Shown piece after piece: positions 1 through 9,627 of a stretch of 64,000 nucleotides of DNA. A model generated the notes under the pieces. It saw only the letters and a list, made by a program, of their open reading frames with translations. It was not told the DNA's origin and searched no databases. Source of the stretch: Rhizobium sp. 11515TR (lineage in GTDB: Bacteria > Pseudomonadota > Alphaproteobacteria > Rhizobiales > Rhizobiaceae); assembly GCF_002277895.1 (NCBI RefSeq), contig NZ_CP022998.1:310001-374000 (forward strand). Direction: 5' to 3'. Positions within the stretch are counted from its first letter, which is position 1. The number at the start of each line of letters is the position of its first letter. The translations under genes and the position numbers were made by a program.

Positions 1-1295
1 GGGACACCCTCGGCGATATCGCGGAAGTCGAACTCCCAGAAGGCCGCATCGCGCCAGTTTTCCGGTTCGGACCCTGCGAGGAACGGCAACAGGCTTTCGC
101 CGTCGACATGATTTTCCGGGGCGATGCCAAGCCGGTCGCACAGGCTCGGGAAAATATCCGCGGCACTGGTGAAATGCTCCACCTGCCGGCCGTGCGTGGC
201 AAGCTGGCCGGGATCGCGAACGACGAGCGGCACATGATAGCTGCCGTCGAAGAAACCGCCCTTGCCGAGCATCCAGTGGTCGCCCATCATCTCGGCATGG
301 TCCGAGGTGAAGACGATGACGGTATCGTCCCAGACGCCTGCATCCTTCAATGCTTGCCAGATCCGGCCAAGCTGCGCGTCGACCTCGGCAATCATGCCGT
401 AATAGATCGCGCGGATTGTCGCAAAGTCGTGTGACGTCCAGTCGCTGATGGAGCCTTTGCCGCCATACATGAAGCCGCCCTTGCCGATCAGCGGCAGGCC
501 GAAGGCGAGCAGCGGATGCGCTGCCATTTCCGTCTCGCGATCAGCGGCACGCGCAAAAGCCGGGCCGTCGGCGGCCGAAAACATGCGGTTATAAGGCTCT
601 GGCACTGAGAAAGGCGGGTGCGGCCTCAAAAAGGAAACATGCGCGAACCAGGGCTGATCCTGCTCTCCGAGCCAGCGGATGAACTCGCCCGCCAGAAAGG
701 CTGTCTGCGTCTCCTCCTTGGAATAGGCGGGTGCGTTGCTGGAAATCTCGCCCGGCTCGGCGCCGACGGGAATATGGATATCCCGGCTGACGGCATCAGC
801 ATGGCCGCGCGACCGCAGCCAGGAAAGCCATTGTTTCTCGTGCTCGGGCAAAAGCTGCCGCAGCGTGAAGCCGGGCAGCACGCCCTCATAGGTCGTCAGA
901 TGCGGATCATGGGGATCGCGGCCGCGCGGATCGGGCGCCGTGTCGGTATAGCCGAACAGCGCCGGGTCATAGCCGGCCCGGCGTGCGGCAAGCGCGACAT
1001 TGTCGAAACGGGCATCCAGCGGCGAACCATTGCGGCAAACGCGATGGTTCATCTGATAGAGGCCGGTATAGAGCGTCGCGCGCGCCGGCGAACAGGGGGC
1101 CGTTCCGGCATAGTGCCGCCGGAAGAGCACGCCTTCCCGCGCGAGCGCATCGACATTCGGCGTCTTCACGCATTGATTCCCGACGGCGGAAAGGCAATCC
1201 CCCCGCCATTGATCGGCCGAAATCAGAAGAACGTTTGGACGCTTGCCCGCCGCACCAGCTGAAGGGTAAGGCTCAGTGCTGGTTGGATTTGGCAT
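1..1295 (-). CDS. phosphonate monoester hydrolase / sulfatase family protein (C-terminus cut by window start)
   Basis: Formylglycine-dependent alkaline-phosphatase-superfamily hydrolase; 431 codons are in the window and the 3' end lies before base 1. The frame is open throughout. The N-terminus carries an early metal-binding Asp (SADQW, residue 28) and the modification motif CSPAR at Cys68, which fits CxPxR converted by the formylglycine-generating enzyme. Later come FTSDHAEMMGDH (metal Asp-His) and WEFDFRDI. MNHR, YDPALFGYT and DPRGRDP resemble PehA-type phosphonate monoester hydrolases of rhizobia and Burkholderia more than classic arylsulfatases, so the substrate may be a phosphonate or phosphate diester. 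The chosen ATG overlaps the end of galE by 23 bases, which suggests translational coupling. Family is clear; substrate is inference. Confidence 0.85.
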   Translation of the reverse strand, partial: MPNPTSTEPYPSAGAAGKRPNVLLISADQWRGDCLSAVGNQCVKTPNVDALAREGVLFRRHYAGTAPCSPARATLYTGLYQMNHRVCRNGSPLDARFDNVALAARRAGYDPALFGYTDTAPDPRGRDPHDPHLTTYEGVLPGFTLRQLLPEHEKQWLSWLRSRGHADAVSRDIHIPVGAEPGEISSNAPAYSKEETQTAFLAGEFIRWLGEQDQPWFAHVSFLRPHPPFSVPEPYNRMFSAADGPAFARAADRETEMAAHPLLAFGLPLIGKGGFMYGGKGSISDWTSHDFATIRAIYYGMIAEVDAQLGRIWQALKDAGVWDDTVIVFTSDHAEMMGDHWMLGKGGFFDGSYHVPLVVRDPGQLATHGRQVEHFTSAADIFPSLCDRLGIAPENHVDGESLLPFLAGSEPENWRDAAFWEFDFRDIAEGV

Positions 1296-2256
1296 GCCAA
1301 TTCCATGCGGATTGGATGATCTCCGTCAGGTCATATTGCGGCGACCAGCCAAGGATATCGCGAGCCTTGTCGTTGTTGGCGACCAGCGTCGTCGAATCGC
1401 CCTCACGGCGGCCGACATATTCGACCGGGAACGGCCGGTTCGACACGGTCTCGATGGTCCCGAGCAATTCCTTCACCGTCGTTCCCGTGCCCGTGCCTAG
1501 ATTGAGCGCGACGGAATCGCCACCACGCAGCAGATATTCCACGGCGCGAACATGGGCATCGGCGAGATCGAGCACATGGATGTAATCGCGCACGCAGGTG
1601 CCGTCGCGCGTATCATAATCGCTGCCGAACACCTTGAAGCCCTGGCGCCTTCCGAGCGCCGCATCAATGGCGAGCGGGATCGCATGGGTTTCCGGCGTAT
1701 GCCACTCGCCGATGCGCCCCTCGAAATCGGCGCCGGCGGCGTTGAAATAGCGCAGCACCACGGAGCGCAGCCCCTTATACTGGCCGTAATCGGCCAGCGC
1801 CTGCTCGACGATATATTTCGTTCGGCCATAGGGGTTGATCGGCACCTGCTGGTGGCTCTCGTCCAGCGGCACGCTCTGCGGCAGGCCATAGGTGGCGCAA
1901 GTCGAGGAGAAGACGAAAGCCTTCACACCGGCAGCCTGAGCTGCGGACAGCAGGGTCAGCGTGCCGATGACGTTGTTTTCGTAGAAGGCGACGGGATCCT
2001 TGACAGACTCGCCGACCTCGATCAGCGCAGCGAAATGCAGGATTGCGGCAGGCTTGTGCTTGGCTAGCACCTCATCGAGACGCGCCCGATCGCGGATATC
2101 GCCTTCCTCGGCGGGACCCCATTTGACGAACTCGCGATGACCGTTGGAGAAATTGTCGTAGACGACGGGCTTGAACCCCTTGTTCGCCAGATCCAGACAA
2201 GTGTGCGAACCGATATATCCGGCTCCGCCGACCACAAGCACCGTTTCTCCTGCCAT
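1273..2256 (-). CDS. galE: UDP-glucose 4-epimerase
   Basis: Interconverts UDP-glucose and UDP-galactose in the cytoplasm, supplying galactose for surface polysaccharides. An extended SDR with the N-terminal NAD-binding motif GGAGYIGSH, the Ser-Ser-Thr catalytic region (FSSTCATYG) and the YxxxK pair (YGRTK). About 327 residues, the normal GalE length. Two ATGs lie two codons apart; the second is chosen because the AAGAAGGG ribosome site abuts the first and is correctly spaced for the second. The hydrolase gene begins inside the 3' end. Could instead act on a related UDP-hexose, but the motifs and length are classic GalE. Confidence 0.93.
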   Translation of the reverse strand: MAGETVLVVGGAGYIGSHTCLDLANKGFKPVVYDNFSNGHREFVKWGPAEEGDIRDRARLDEVLAKHKPAAILHFAALIEVGESVKDPVAFYENNVIGTLTLLSAAQAAGVKAFVFSSTCATYGLPQSVPLDESHQQVPINPYGRTKYIVEQALADYGQYKGLRSVVLRYFNAAGADFEGRIGEWHTPETHAIPLAIDAALGRRQGFKVFGSDYDTRDGTCVRDYIHVLDLADAHVRAVEYLLRGGDSVALNLGTGTGTTVKELLGTIETVSNRPFPVEYVGRREGDSTTLVANNDKARDILGWSPQYDLTEIIQSAWNWHAKSNQH

Positions 2257-2406
2257 GACCATCCCTTCTTAACTCACAAGGATTTGCCGCCTCAAACGCG
2301 GCGGACCGGTTCGATCCGACGCGTACACTTAGAGAGCTGTAGCCGACTTGCAAGGCGGGAGAAAGGAGCAAGATTGGTAGTATCGAGAACGGGCCGAGGC
2401 GAAAAC

Positions 2407-3090
2407 CTAAGCCGGCTTCACCTCCGCCTTGCCGGTATGCATGAGAATTCCGGCTAGCGCCAAAACCGGAGGCAGAACGAAACAGGCCATGCCGACAAAT
2501 AGAAAAAGCGCCGCCGCCAACGCGCAACCGAAGGCAAAGCCGCCAACAGCGACCCCCATGCGGCGAAGCCGGGCCTTCATTGCCGCCTTTTCCTCCGGCT
2601 TGGCACTATGGAGCAGATCGGCGATGTCGATCATGATCTGCGTCGTCGTGCCCGTCATCATGGTCGTCGGCGGCGTCGAGCCGAGATGAATGCGATGTGC
2701 CGTCGTCTGGATTGCCATGGCCGCGACAAGCGTCATCCCTGTCAGAAGCGGCTGCCAGCCATCTCCATCGCCAAACGGGCCAAAGTGCAAAGCGAGGATC
2801 GCCGCGAACGCTAGTAGCAGCAATTTCAGCGTAAGGATGATCTGCAGCGTCGGAAGATTGCGGCGCGAGAGATCACCACCGATGAGGCGCGCGAGGATGA
2901 CAACGATACAGAAAACCGGCAGCGCCAGAAGCTTGGCCAGCGCGCCCGAAGTTCCGAGTGCCAAGGAAGCGCCGAGCGTGACGAAATTGCCTGTAACATG
3001 CGCCGTGAATAGTCCATGCAGGGCAAGGAACCCGGCGGTATCGACATAGCCGCCATTGATACTCAGAAGGGTGGGCAGGCTCGGCTTCAT
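2407..3090 (-). CDS. DUF1275 (YoaK-like) membrane protein
   Basis: A small integral membrane protein with about six hydrophobic segments. It has the DUF1275 signature: a start such as LLSINGGYVDTAGFLAL, then FTAHVTGNFVTLG, and a later STPPTTMMTGTTTQ stretch. 227 residues from the chosen ATG, a normal family length; an upstream in-frame ATG at 3171 would add 27 residues without membrane character. The function of the family is not established. It is transcribed in the same direction as galE but separated by about 150 bases, so co-transcription is uncertain. Confidence 0.85.
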   Translation of the reverse strand: MKPSLPTLLSINGGYVDTAGFLALHGLFTAHVTGNFVTLGASLALGTSGALAKLLALPVFCIVVILARLIGGDLSRRNLPTLQIILTLKLLLLAFAAILALHFGPFGDGDGWQPLLTGMTLVAAMAIQTTAHRIHLGSTPPTTMMTGTTTQIMIDIADLLHSAKPEEKAAMKARLRRMGVAVGGFAFGCALAAALFLFVGMACFVLPPVLALAGILMHTGKAEVKPA

Positions 3091-3228
3091 CGCTTTCTCG
3101 CTCGCTTCGATCGTCTTCGACCTTATCGCGCCGAACAGCCGCCGATGTCGAGATATTTGCGGAATTAGCAACTGCCGCCAACGAAATACCTGCCTACCAG
3201 GCCTCTTTTCAGGTGGCTGGAGGAGCGA

Positions 3229-3489
3229 CTACGCGGCTGCACTCTTCTTAGGGCGACCGCCCTTTAGGCCATTGAGTCTCGATGAACTAGCTTTCGCACC
3301 GGACTTTGCCTTCCCACCAGTCGAACCCAATTGCGCCGCCATCCATTTTCTGGAACCCAAAACTCCGTCCAGCAGAGCTGGCACATAGAGATCGGCATCG
3401 ATATCCGGCCAGTGAAGCCCGTCGCGCTTAATCAGCGGTTGAATTACCCACATTGATTTCGATCGAGGACCGCGGTGTAAGCCTGTCAT
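3229..3489 (-). CDS. hypothetical protein downstream of traA
   Basis: I do not recognise a family. About 86 residues, basic, with a globular N-terminal half (WVIQPLIKRDGLHWPDID, then YVPALLDGVLGSRKWM) and a Ser/Lys/Gly-rich tail ending GGRPKKSAAA, which could bind nucleic acid. An earlier ATG at 3537 would overlap the end of traA by 23 bases; either start allows read-through transcription from traA. Position right after the relaxase gene suggests a plasmid accessory role, but that is only context. Confidence 0.45.
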   Translation of the reverse strand: MTGLHRGPRSKSMWVIQPLIKRDGLHWPDIDADLYVPALLDGVLGSRKWMAAQLGSTGGKAKSGAKASSSRLNGLKGGRPKKSAAA

Positions 3490-3514
3490 TTTCCTTTTAA
3501 ATCTTTGGACGTTC

Positions 3515-6500
3515 TCAGCGATCAATACCACGGGCACGGTTGATCGTTCGACGTTGGCGCTCAGCGATAATCTCTTCTGTCCTATCTATAGCGACGGCAC
3601 GCTGGATCGTGCGCAATTGCCCCAGGATGGATTTGAAGACCGTTTGCTGAGACTTTGAGACCATGTTGGCGACATCTGTCTCGTTGCGCAAAATTGCACC
3701 CGGTCCGAAGCGAGCATCAAGTGCCTTACTGACCACAGAAAATTCCTGGCGGACATCTGATGACAACGACTGGACCAATCGTGCCAGCTCGCGCGGGTTC
3801 TTCTCCGTCTCTGACGTGATGTGCCGCAGCTCATTCTGGGCAATTCTCGTCAGCCCTGGAATAGCTATTGCCATCCGTTCTCGCTCTATCATGACCGCCG
3901 ATTTTTCGGTCTCAAAGGCGCTCAAGTAATATCGACCAAGAGAGTGAATGTCGGCACCAACCGCGTTAACCGCCTGCAGTGCTTTCCTGCGCTCCCGGCC
4001 ACCAGCGAGCAGCCTATCGATCATCCTGCCGCTACCGCGCAAAGGACCATAGGCCGTTGGCTCTGCGGCAACAGCACGTGCAATACGCTCAGGGTCAATC
4101 TGCTTCAGCGCCAGATCTTCGATCATCCTCACGGCTGTTGCGGGATCGCGCCAGATCACGGACCCGGTTGCGGCGAGTGCTGCTCTCACCTGTTTGTACT
4201 GCTCAGTCTCGGTCACGCGCTTGCGCGCCTCCTCATCGAGGCTTGCCCTGAATTTCGTGACCGCCGGCAACATTGCAGGAGATGCGAGTTGGGCGAGACG
4301 CACCTCTTCTGCAATCGATCGGGTAAGGGAGTTCACTGCGGGTAATGGAGCGGAAGCATCCGCCGCCGGAGCGTGCAAGGCGTCTTTGCCGTGTGTTGCG
4401 TGAATAGCAGGATTCCGCCCCGAAGTTTCGATTGCGACCCCGAAGGACACGTTCGCACGTTGCCAGAGCCGCGTTACCTGATCACCTTGTATGGCAAGCC
4501 AATTGGATAGACGTTCAACCCGTGCCTCGACGGCGTAACCATATTCCGCGATAGCGTCGATGCCGCGCCGCCTTGCGAAATCGAAAGCCACGGATCGATA
4601 AGACGCCTCGTTTTCGAAATCGAGCGTCGTCGTCTTTTCGCCGGAGCGCGACAGCCGTTCAATCAGTTGCGCAAAGAGCGTCGGAGGGCGATGTTCGGCG
4701 GTAAGTTGCTCCATCAGAGCCTCGGCCTTATCAATTGAATATGCCGTCCAAATGTTGCGGTCGACAACGCGATCCTCAAAATGCCTCGCTCCCGTTTCCT
4801 CATCAACAACGGGCATTTTAACGGTAACTTTTTCAGTCCCCTCCTTGCGCATGGTCACTGTATCCCCGATCCCGACGCCAGCCGCCTCAAGCGCCTTGGG
4901 CAGATTGACGCCCCAAAGGCGATGCGTGGTTCCATCGTTCGTTCTGACATCAACATAAGGAGAAGGATCGGCGTCGTCCCGCTTGCCAAACTTCGCAAGT
5001 CCGATTTCAACAAGCTCACCGATAATGCCAGCGGCATGCTCGACGCGGGCCGTCTTGCCCCGTTCGAACTTTGGCTGAAAATCTTCCCTTGCCGCATAAA
5101 GATCGACACGCTCGCGATGACGCGTCATGGCAACATATGTCAGGTGCCGGTCCATCATGCCGGTTGCCAGCACGAAAGCGCGGTCGAAGGTCGATCCTTG
5201 GCTCTTGTGAATCGTCGCGGCGTAACCGTGGTCGACATTGCGATAAGTGTCTTCCGCGAACATGACATCCCGGCCACTGTCCAACCGAACGAAAAGAAAT
5301 GGTTCCCCTCCTCGACCCGCCGTCGATACGACCGTTCCAAACATGCCGTTTTTGACATGCTGAACAGCGAGGTGAGAGGCCTTGGGTTCGACGAACCGCG
5401 CATTTTCCAGGAAAATGATCCGGTCTCCCTTGCTAAACTCACGTATGCCGCGCTCTGTGCGAAAGGACCTGCCTTCGCCAAGCGCATCCTGTTGTGACAT
5501 GACCGCACGGATCGCGTCGTTGAGGCGTCTCACGTCACTGTGGGTGTGGGCCAGAACCATCAACTCGTCGCCACGCAACTTTCGACCTTCGATCTCCGCC
5601 TTGGCAATGGCATCAAGGCGAGCACTGGCCCAATCAGAGACGATGCGTTGAACCGCATCATTACGCGTTTCACTTTCGAGGAGATGGCCATGGGCGCTAT
5701 AGGCACTCAAGGCTTCCTCAACATTTCCACGGGCAAACAGACGGGACGCCTCTCGCGCCCATTCGTGTCTCTGGCGCCGAACGCCGACCAATTCGGCAAA
5801 GCCGATGCGCTCGACGATGGCGCGGAAGGCAGCCCCCGCCTGGATCGGCTGAAGCTGCATCGCGTCGCCGACAAGAACTGCTTTCGCGCCCGCACCCTCG
5901 ACGCGTTTGAGAAGACGCGCCATCTGTTCCGACGACACCATGCCAGCTTCATCTAGGACCAAGACGTCGCCCTTCTGCAGGAGGTCATAGTCGTTTTTCC
6001 AGGCAAGCTCCCAAGCGGCAATCGTACGTGAACGGATCCCGGAACTACCGGTCAATGCCTCTGCCGCCTTGCCGGCGAGCGCTGCTCCGAGAACGCGCCT
6101 GCCGTCTCCTTCCCAGGCGAGACGTGCCACACTCAGCAATGTCGACTTGCCAGCGCCCGCGATACCGACGACTGCGGCAATGCCGCTATCGGCCGTGATA
6201 TGTCGAACCGCATCGATCTGCTCAGCGTCGAGGCGAATGGCCTTGTCTGACACCGCCTCGATCTCACCTATCGCAGCATCAACTTGGGATGACGATACCG
6301 CGAAGCCACCAATGTTGGAGAGATTGAATGCCGACCGCGCCATGTGAAATTCGGTCCTGATCGTCGCGCGCGTCGTGAAGACTGCCGGCAGCTCGACCCC
6401 ACCGGTTTCCGCACTCACCTGCTGCGGCCGAAGCATTACCAAATCATCCGATGTCATCAGTTTCGCTCGGATATTGGTAAAGACGATTGGGTCATCAACG

Positions 6501-7399
6501 TAGCGGTGCAGGGCACGGGCGATCTCGGCTTCACCGAAAGTCGAACGTTCGTTGCTGAGTTGCCGAAGCAATAGACCGGGATCGGCAGCGAGGCGATCCG
6601 CAGCCTCGTAACGCTGCGCCAATGCCGCAGGGGCGAAATGGACATCGGCACCTTTGCGTAGAAGCGCCGTGCGTGCAGGACCGACATGGCGCCGCCCCAC
6701 TCCCCGCAACCCCTGCTCCTCATAGGAGCGGCCCTCTATGCGAATATCGTGACCGGCAAGTGCCAGATGGTGCGTTACCGTTTGAGCCCAGGCAAGCTTC
6801 CACTCCTCCATCGTTTCCTTGTTGCCCGCCCACCGACGGTAAATAATTGTTCCTTTCGGCTTATCGGGGGTTTTGAGCCGCAATGGCTCGCCCCTGTCGT
6901 CGACGATAGCGACTAGCTTCGGGCCAAACCCTTCCGTGGTCAGCGGACGCAGGGTGGTCATAACGTGGACGTGCGGATTGCCCTTCTTGTCGTGATAGAC
7001 CCAGTCTGCCACCATTCCGCGCGACACCAGGTTCTCGCGAACGAAGTCGCGCACGAGGGCGATATTCTCCTTCCTGCTGAGCTCGTTTGGAAGCGCAAGG
7101 ATGAGCTCGCGGGCCAACTGTGCATCCCGCCGGGTCTCGAAACAATCGACAGCATTCCAGAGCGCTTCGCTGGCGCCGGCAACCGATCGTCCGTCAATTA
7201 AAATTCGCAACCATGCCGGCGTATCGTCGGGCAGAGCAAGTTCCTCATGGATGAGTTCGTCCGCCCTTGCCGAGTAGTGGAACTTAATCCCCACCTGCTC
7301 CTCCGTCATCTTAGTGCGATGACGATAGGCTGCAGCCGAGACAATGCTCTGTCCCGCTCCGCGGCTGATCAATTTCGCTCTCAAAAACATAATAGCCAA
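3515..7399 (-). CDS. traA: Ti-type conjugative relaxase/helicase TraA
   Basis: Nicks the transfer origin and unwinds the plasmid strand during conjugation. 1294 residues. N-terminal MobA/MobL relaxase domain (about 1-230) opens with RAKLISRGAGQSIVSAAAYR, with metal-binding histidines at H143 and H145 (GNPHVHVMTTLRPL). A TraI-like superfamily 1 helicase follows, with Walker A GIAGAGKST near 412-420 and Walker B VLDEAGM. The C-terminal ~450 residues are unassigned. The TTG at 7399 matches the usual MAIMF start of the family; the ATG three codons later is an alternative with no better ribosome site. traC/traD diverge from it, as in Ti plasmids, but traF, traB, traH and all trb genes are absent from the window. 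Confidence 0.93.
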   Translation of the reverse strand: MAIMFLRAKLISRGAGQSIVSAAAYRHRTKMTEEQVGIKFHYSARADELIHEELALPDDTPAWLRILIDGRSVAGASEALWNAVDCFETRRDAQLARELILALPNELSRKENIALVRDFVRENLVSRGMVADWVYHDKKGNPHVHVMTTLRPLTTEGFGPKLVAIVDDRGEPLRLKTPDKPKGTIIYRRWAGNKETMEEWKLAWAQTVTHHLALAGHDIRIEGRSYEEQGLRGVGRRHVGPARTALLRKGADVHFAPAALAQRYEAADRLAADPGLLLRQLSNERSTFGEAEIARALHRYVDDPIVFTNIRAKLMTSDDLVMLRPQQVSAETGGVELPAVFTTRATIRTEFHMARSAFNLSNIGGFAVSSSQVDAAIGEIEAVSDKAIRLDAEQIDAVRHITADSGIAAVVGIAGAGKSTLLSVARLAWEGDGRRVLGAALAGKAAEALTGSSGIRSRTIAAWELAWKNDYDLLQKGDVLVLDEAGMVSSEQMARLLKRVEGAGAKAVLVGDAMQLQPIQAGAAFRAIVERIGFAELVGVRRQRHEWAREASRLFARGNVEEALSAYSAHGHLLESETRNDAVQRIVSDWASARLDAIAKAEIEGRKLRGDELMVLAHTHSDVRRLNDAIRAVMSQQDALGEGRSFRTERGIREFSKGDRIIFLENARFVEPKASHLAVQHVKNGMFGTVVSTAGRGGEPFLFVRLDSGRDVMFAEDTYRNVDHGYAATIHKSQGSTFDRAFVLATGMMDRHLTYVAMTRHRERVDLYAAREDFQPKFERGKTARVEHAAGIIGELVEIGLAKFGKRDDADPSPYVDVRTNDGTTHRLWGVNLPKALEAAGVGIGDTVTMRKEGTEKVTVKMPVVDEETGARHFEDRVVDRNIWTAYSIDKAEALMEQLTAEHRPPTLFAQLIERLSRSGEKTTTLDFENEASYRSVAFDFARRRGIDAIAEYGYAVEARVERLSNWLAIQGDQVTRLWQRANVSFGVAIETSGRNPAIHATHGKDALHAPAADASAPLPAVNSLTRSIAEEVRLAQLASPAMLPAVTKFRASLDEEARKRVTETEQYKQVRAALAATGSVIWRDPATAVRMIEDLALKQIDPERIARAVAAEPTAYGPLRGSGRMIDRLLAGGRERRKALQAVNAVGADIHSLGRYYLSAFETEKSAVMIERERMAIAIPGLTRIAQNELRHITSETEKNPRELARLVQSLSSDVRQEFSVVSKALDARFGPGAILRNETDVANMVSKSQQTVFKSILGQLRTIQRAVAIDRTEEIIAERQRRTINRARGIDR

Positions 7400-7418
7400 A
7401 TTTTACTCTACCCTTTCT

Positions 7419-7432
7419 GGCACCTTGGTGCC
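7419..7432. repeat. perfect palindrome in the traA-traC gap (possible oriT part)
   Basis: GGCACC TT GGTGCC forms a 6-bp-arm inverted repeat in the 190-base gap between divergent traA and traC. In Ti-type plasmids oriT lies in this gap. I cannot recognise a nick-site consensus here, so an oriT role is inference from position. Confidence 0.35.
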
Positions 7433-7520
7433 GCGAAGATATCGAGATCGTTGGCGAAAAGGCCTGGAAGAGACCAATTTTCCAGAATGAATTCCACTCT
7501 CCTATATTATTTTAGCCGAT

Positions 7521-7548
7521 TTGACTACAGTATTTAATGCAGTATAAG
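7521..7548 (+). promoter_or_regulatory. sigma-70-like promoter for traC/traD
   Basis: TTGACT (7521-7526) and TATAAG (7543-7548) are separated by 16 bases, close to the housekeeping consensus, in an AT-rich gap. They lie about 40 bases upstream of the traC start. No tra-box palindrome is evident nearby. Confidence 0.5.
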
Positions 7549-7589
7549 AGATGCGATCAGACCCGACCCTGCTGAAAGGAAGGACAGAT

Positions 7590-7814
7590 ATGCGTGCAAG
7601 AACCACGGTTTCCGAGATTGACACACAGATCGAGCTGCTCGCAGAGAAACGAAAGAACATGGTCGCCAAGGCCAATGAACGTTTCGCTAGTGCGGCACGG
7701 AGGGCCGGTCTTGCCGAACTGGACATTTCCGATGCCGAGCTCAATGACGTTTTCGCCGAGATCAGAGCGCGATTTCGCGACGACGAAAAAAGGACAGCGG
7801 GCGAATCCGCTTAA
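7590..7814 (+). CDS. traC: conjugal transfer protein TraC
   Basis: Small accessory protein of Ti-type DNA processing, probably part of the relaxosome at oriT. 74 residues: a helical N-terminal half (SEIDTQIELLAEKRKNM) followed by the family-typical RRAGLAELDISDAELNDVF. The start at 7590 follows a GAAAGGAAGGA ribosome site; an ATG at 7551 would add 13 residues and lacks one. It sits where traC is expected, divergent from traA and just before traD. Confidence 0.8.
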   Translation: MRARTTVSEIDTQIELLAEKRKNMVAKANERFASAARRAGLAELDISDAELNDVFAEIRARFRDDEKRTAGESA

Positions 7815-7833
7815 GAGGCTCGATCAGCGGATT

Positions 7834-8094
7834 ATGCTTCTCGAACGAAGGCGGCAGCGCGAGATGACAAGCGATCGCAAGCGTGAAACGCGCGAAAAGA
7901 TGATCTTCGGCGGATTGATCATCAAGGCTGGCTTGAGAAAAGCCGATCGCGCGTTCCTGCTCGGTGCCTTGATCGAAGCCAGCCGGATCCCGCCAGATAC
8001 CGCGCAGTACCGTGAGCTTCACAAGATTGGTATGGAAGCGTTCCGAGCCGATGCACGCATGAATAATTCGGAGAGCAAGGATCTAGATGTTTGA
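7834..8094 (+). CDS. traD: conjugal transfer protein TraD
   Basis: Small DNA-transfer accessory protein. The core KRETREKMIFGGLIIKAG followed by LRKADRAFLLGALIEA matches Ti-type TraD; about 86 residues. The start is uncertain: ATG 7834 keeps the basic LLERRRQRE stretch, ATG 7864 gives a 76-residue protein like Ti TraD, and ATG 7744 would overlap traC. In Ti plasmids traG follows directly; here it does not, and about 200 bases with no recognisable gene come next. Confidence 0.75.
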   Translation: MLLERRRQREMTSDRKRETREKMIFGGLIIKAGLRKADRAFLLGALIEASRIPPDTAQYRELHKIGMEAFRADARMNNSESKDLDV

Positions 8095-8297
8095 CCCAGG
8101 CTTTGATCCCGCCGACGATACCCCCTCTGACAGGTTCATCTTTACATTGAGGCCTTTGCCTCGCTCGGTCTTGGGACGATGATAGGGGGCAATAGCTTCG
8201 CGGTTGAATCCACTGAAAAACAGCATGGTTCGCCGAAGCGGACGCAGCCGCCGATCATGACCGCGCACCGCTGATACTTCCCGCAGTTGCCGTAGCT

Positions 8298-8927
8298 TTA
8301 CACGTCAGCAGAAAGGGACTTGCCGTAGCGGTGGAGCAGCCGCGCGACGTCGCTTTGCATGGCAGACAGGGGATGCGTCGCCTTCGCCTCGAAGGCGATC
8401 GGTTTGCGCTCGAAGACCGCGTAGCAGACCTCGCTGGGATCATGCCGGGACAGATAGGCAATCCCGTCCGGCTCCTCCGGATGATCCCAGAGCGCATCGG
8501 CCCATGCGCCGCATGGCTCATAGGGGCCGGTGGAGATTGAATTATCCGTGCCGAGGATCTGCAGCCCGGCGCCGTGCATCGTCACCATGCGCAGAGCCGT
8601 CCGGCTGGTGAGCTCCGTTACCGACCGGGTGACAATTTCGCGTTCTGCAACCATCAGCCGTTGCGGGTTGCGCAGGATCGTCTCGGCGAACGCGCCTGCG
8701 AAGGCGTGGCCGATATAGAGCACGCCGAATCGTCCACTTGCGCTATCAAATCGATAAATTGGATCGTGGCCGGCTCCCGGTCCGAAAAACACCGGATCAA
8801 AGCTCGATCGGTGAATCCGGTGCAACACCGATCCGGCCGGAATGGTCGTGATCGGTAAGTTCGCATTCTTCAACCAATCGGGCGGCGGCGCCGCCGCCCC
8901 GGACGGTCCTCGCGCCGGCGGGGCCAT
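8298..8927 (-). CDS. RES-domain toxin
   Basis: Likely toxin of a RES/Xre-type toxin-antitoxin module; characterised RES toxins degrade NAD+ or ADP-ribosylate metabolic enzymes. 209 residues. The three conserved positions are visible as Arg in VLHRIHR, Glu in GAFAETILRN and Ser in IAYLSRHD. The N-terminal Pro/Ala-rich 15 residues are probably disordered. Its ATG shares one base with the stop of the upstream gene (TGATG), typical of coupled antitoxin-toxin translation. It sits between traD and a traG fragment, so it may have stabilised a plasmid. Confidence 0.85.
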   Translation of the reverse strand: MAPPARGPSGAAAPPPDWLKNANLPITTIPAGSVLHRIHRSSFDPVFFGPGAGHDPIYRFDSASGRFGVLYIGHAFAGAFAETILRNPQRLMVAEREIVTRSVTELTSRTALRMVTMHGAGLQILGTDNSISTGPYEPCGAWADALWDHPEEPDGIAYLSRHDPSEVCYAVFERKPIAFEAKATHPLSAMQSDVARLLHRYGKSLSADV

Positions 8928-9547
8928 CAGGCGAAGCCGTCGCCGGTATTGGCGCGGACTAGCCGCTCGACCGCGCCGAGATCACCCTGGCGCAAAGCCT
9001 CCAATGGCGACCGGCCGCCGAGCGCGCTATCCCGCGCAAGCAGAAAATCGAGCGTAGCCCAGGCGCCTTGGTCCGCGAGACCGCGAACGACCTCGGCTAT
9101 CCCCGGCAAAACCTCTCCGTCCCGGAACTGGCAGGCTGGATATTTCCAGTCGCTTCCCTCCCGGACGCCAAGGATCGCGTTGCCCCGACGCCGCTTGTCG
9201 ATCGCTTGGCGGGTGATGCCCGCAATTTTGCCGGCTTCTTCGGCGGAAAGGACGCCGCCGGCACGTAGGAGCAGTTGGTTCCGATGCTCGACATTGCGCG
9301 CGAGCGCCGGGACCATCGGGTCGAGATTGCTCACCGCCTCCCCGATAAACTCGGGATGGCTGAGGATTTGCGCGAGCGTTCCTGCGCCCGTCGGCGCGCC
9401 GAGAGCCGCCGTGAGCGCCTTCGACGGTGTTGTCGCGGCAATCCGTTCGAGTGCCGACATTGCACGACGCAGAAATGCGGCCTGGACGGAATCCGGGTCG
9501 GTCTGGAAACTCAGCACGAGCTCAGTTGAATGCGGGGCGCGAGGCAT
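8927..9547 (-). CDS. Xre/MbcA/ParS-like antitoxin of RES toxin
   Basis: Putative antitoxin and autorepressor partner of the downstream RES gene. 206 residues. The middle contains a helix-turn-helix (LSAEEAGKIAGITRQAIDKR), and the C-terminus has the short helical region ending LGGRSPLEALRQGD that resembles the toxin-binding end of MbcA/ParS/Xre antitoxins. The ~80-residue N-terminal extension is longer than in minimal antitoxins. Pairing, order (antitoxin first) and one-base overlap support the assignment; I did not confirm the family by search. Confidence 0.75.
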   Translation of the reverse strand: MPRAPHSTELVLSFQTDPDSVQAAFLRRAMSALERIAATTPSKALTAALGAPTGAGTLAQILSHPEFIGEAVSNLDPMVPALARNVEHRNQLLLRAGGVLSAEEAGKIAGITRQAIDKRRRGNAILGVREGSDWKYPACQFRDGEVLPGIAEVVRGLADQGAWATLDFLLARDSALGGRSPLEALRQGDLGAVERLVRANTGDGFA

Positions 9548-9627
9548 AGTGGCCTCCTCTGGTTGTCTTAGGATTTATATAGTAACGAAAACTACTGCGT
9601 CAACTCGCTCGATGGGGTTCTTTTACA

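Noticed and set aside
618..1585. Long + strand ORFs opposite the hydrolase and galE
   Set aside because: Shadow frames of high-GC coding sequence; the reverse strand has the conserved motifs.
7400..7560. oriT nick site of known Ti or RSF1010 type
   Set aside because: Could not recognise a nick consensus; only a palindrome is reported.
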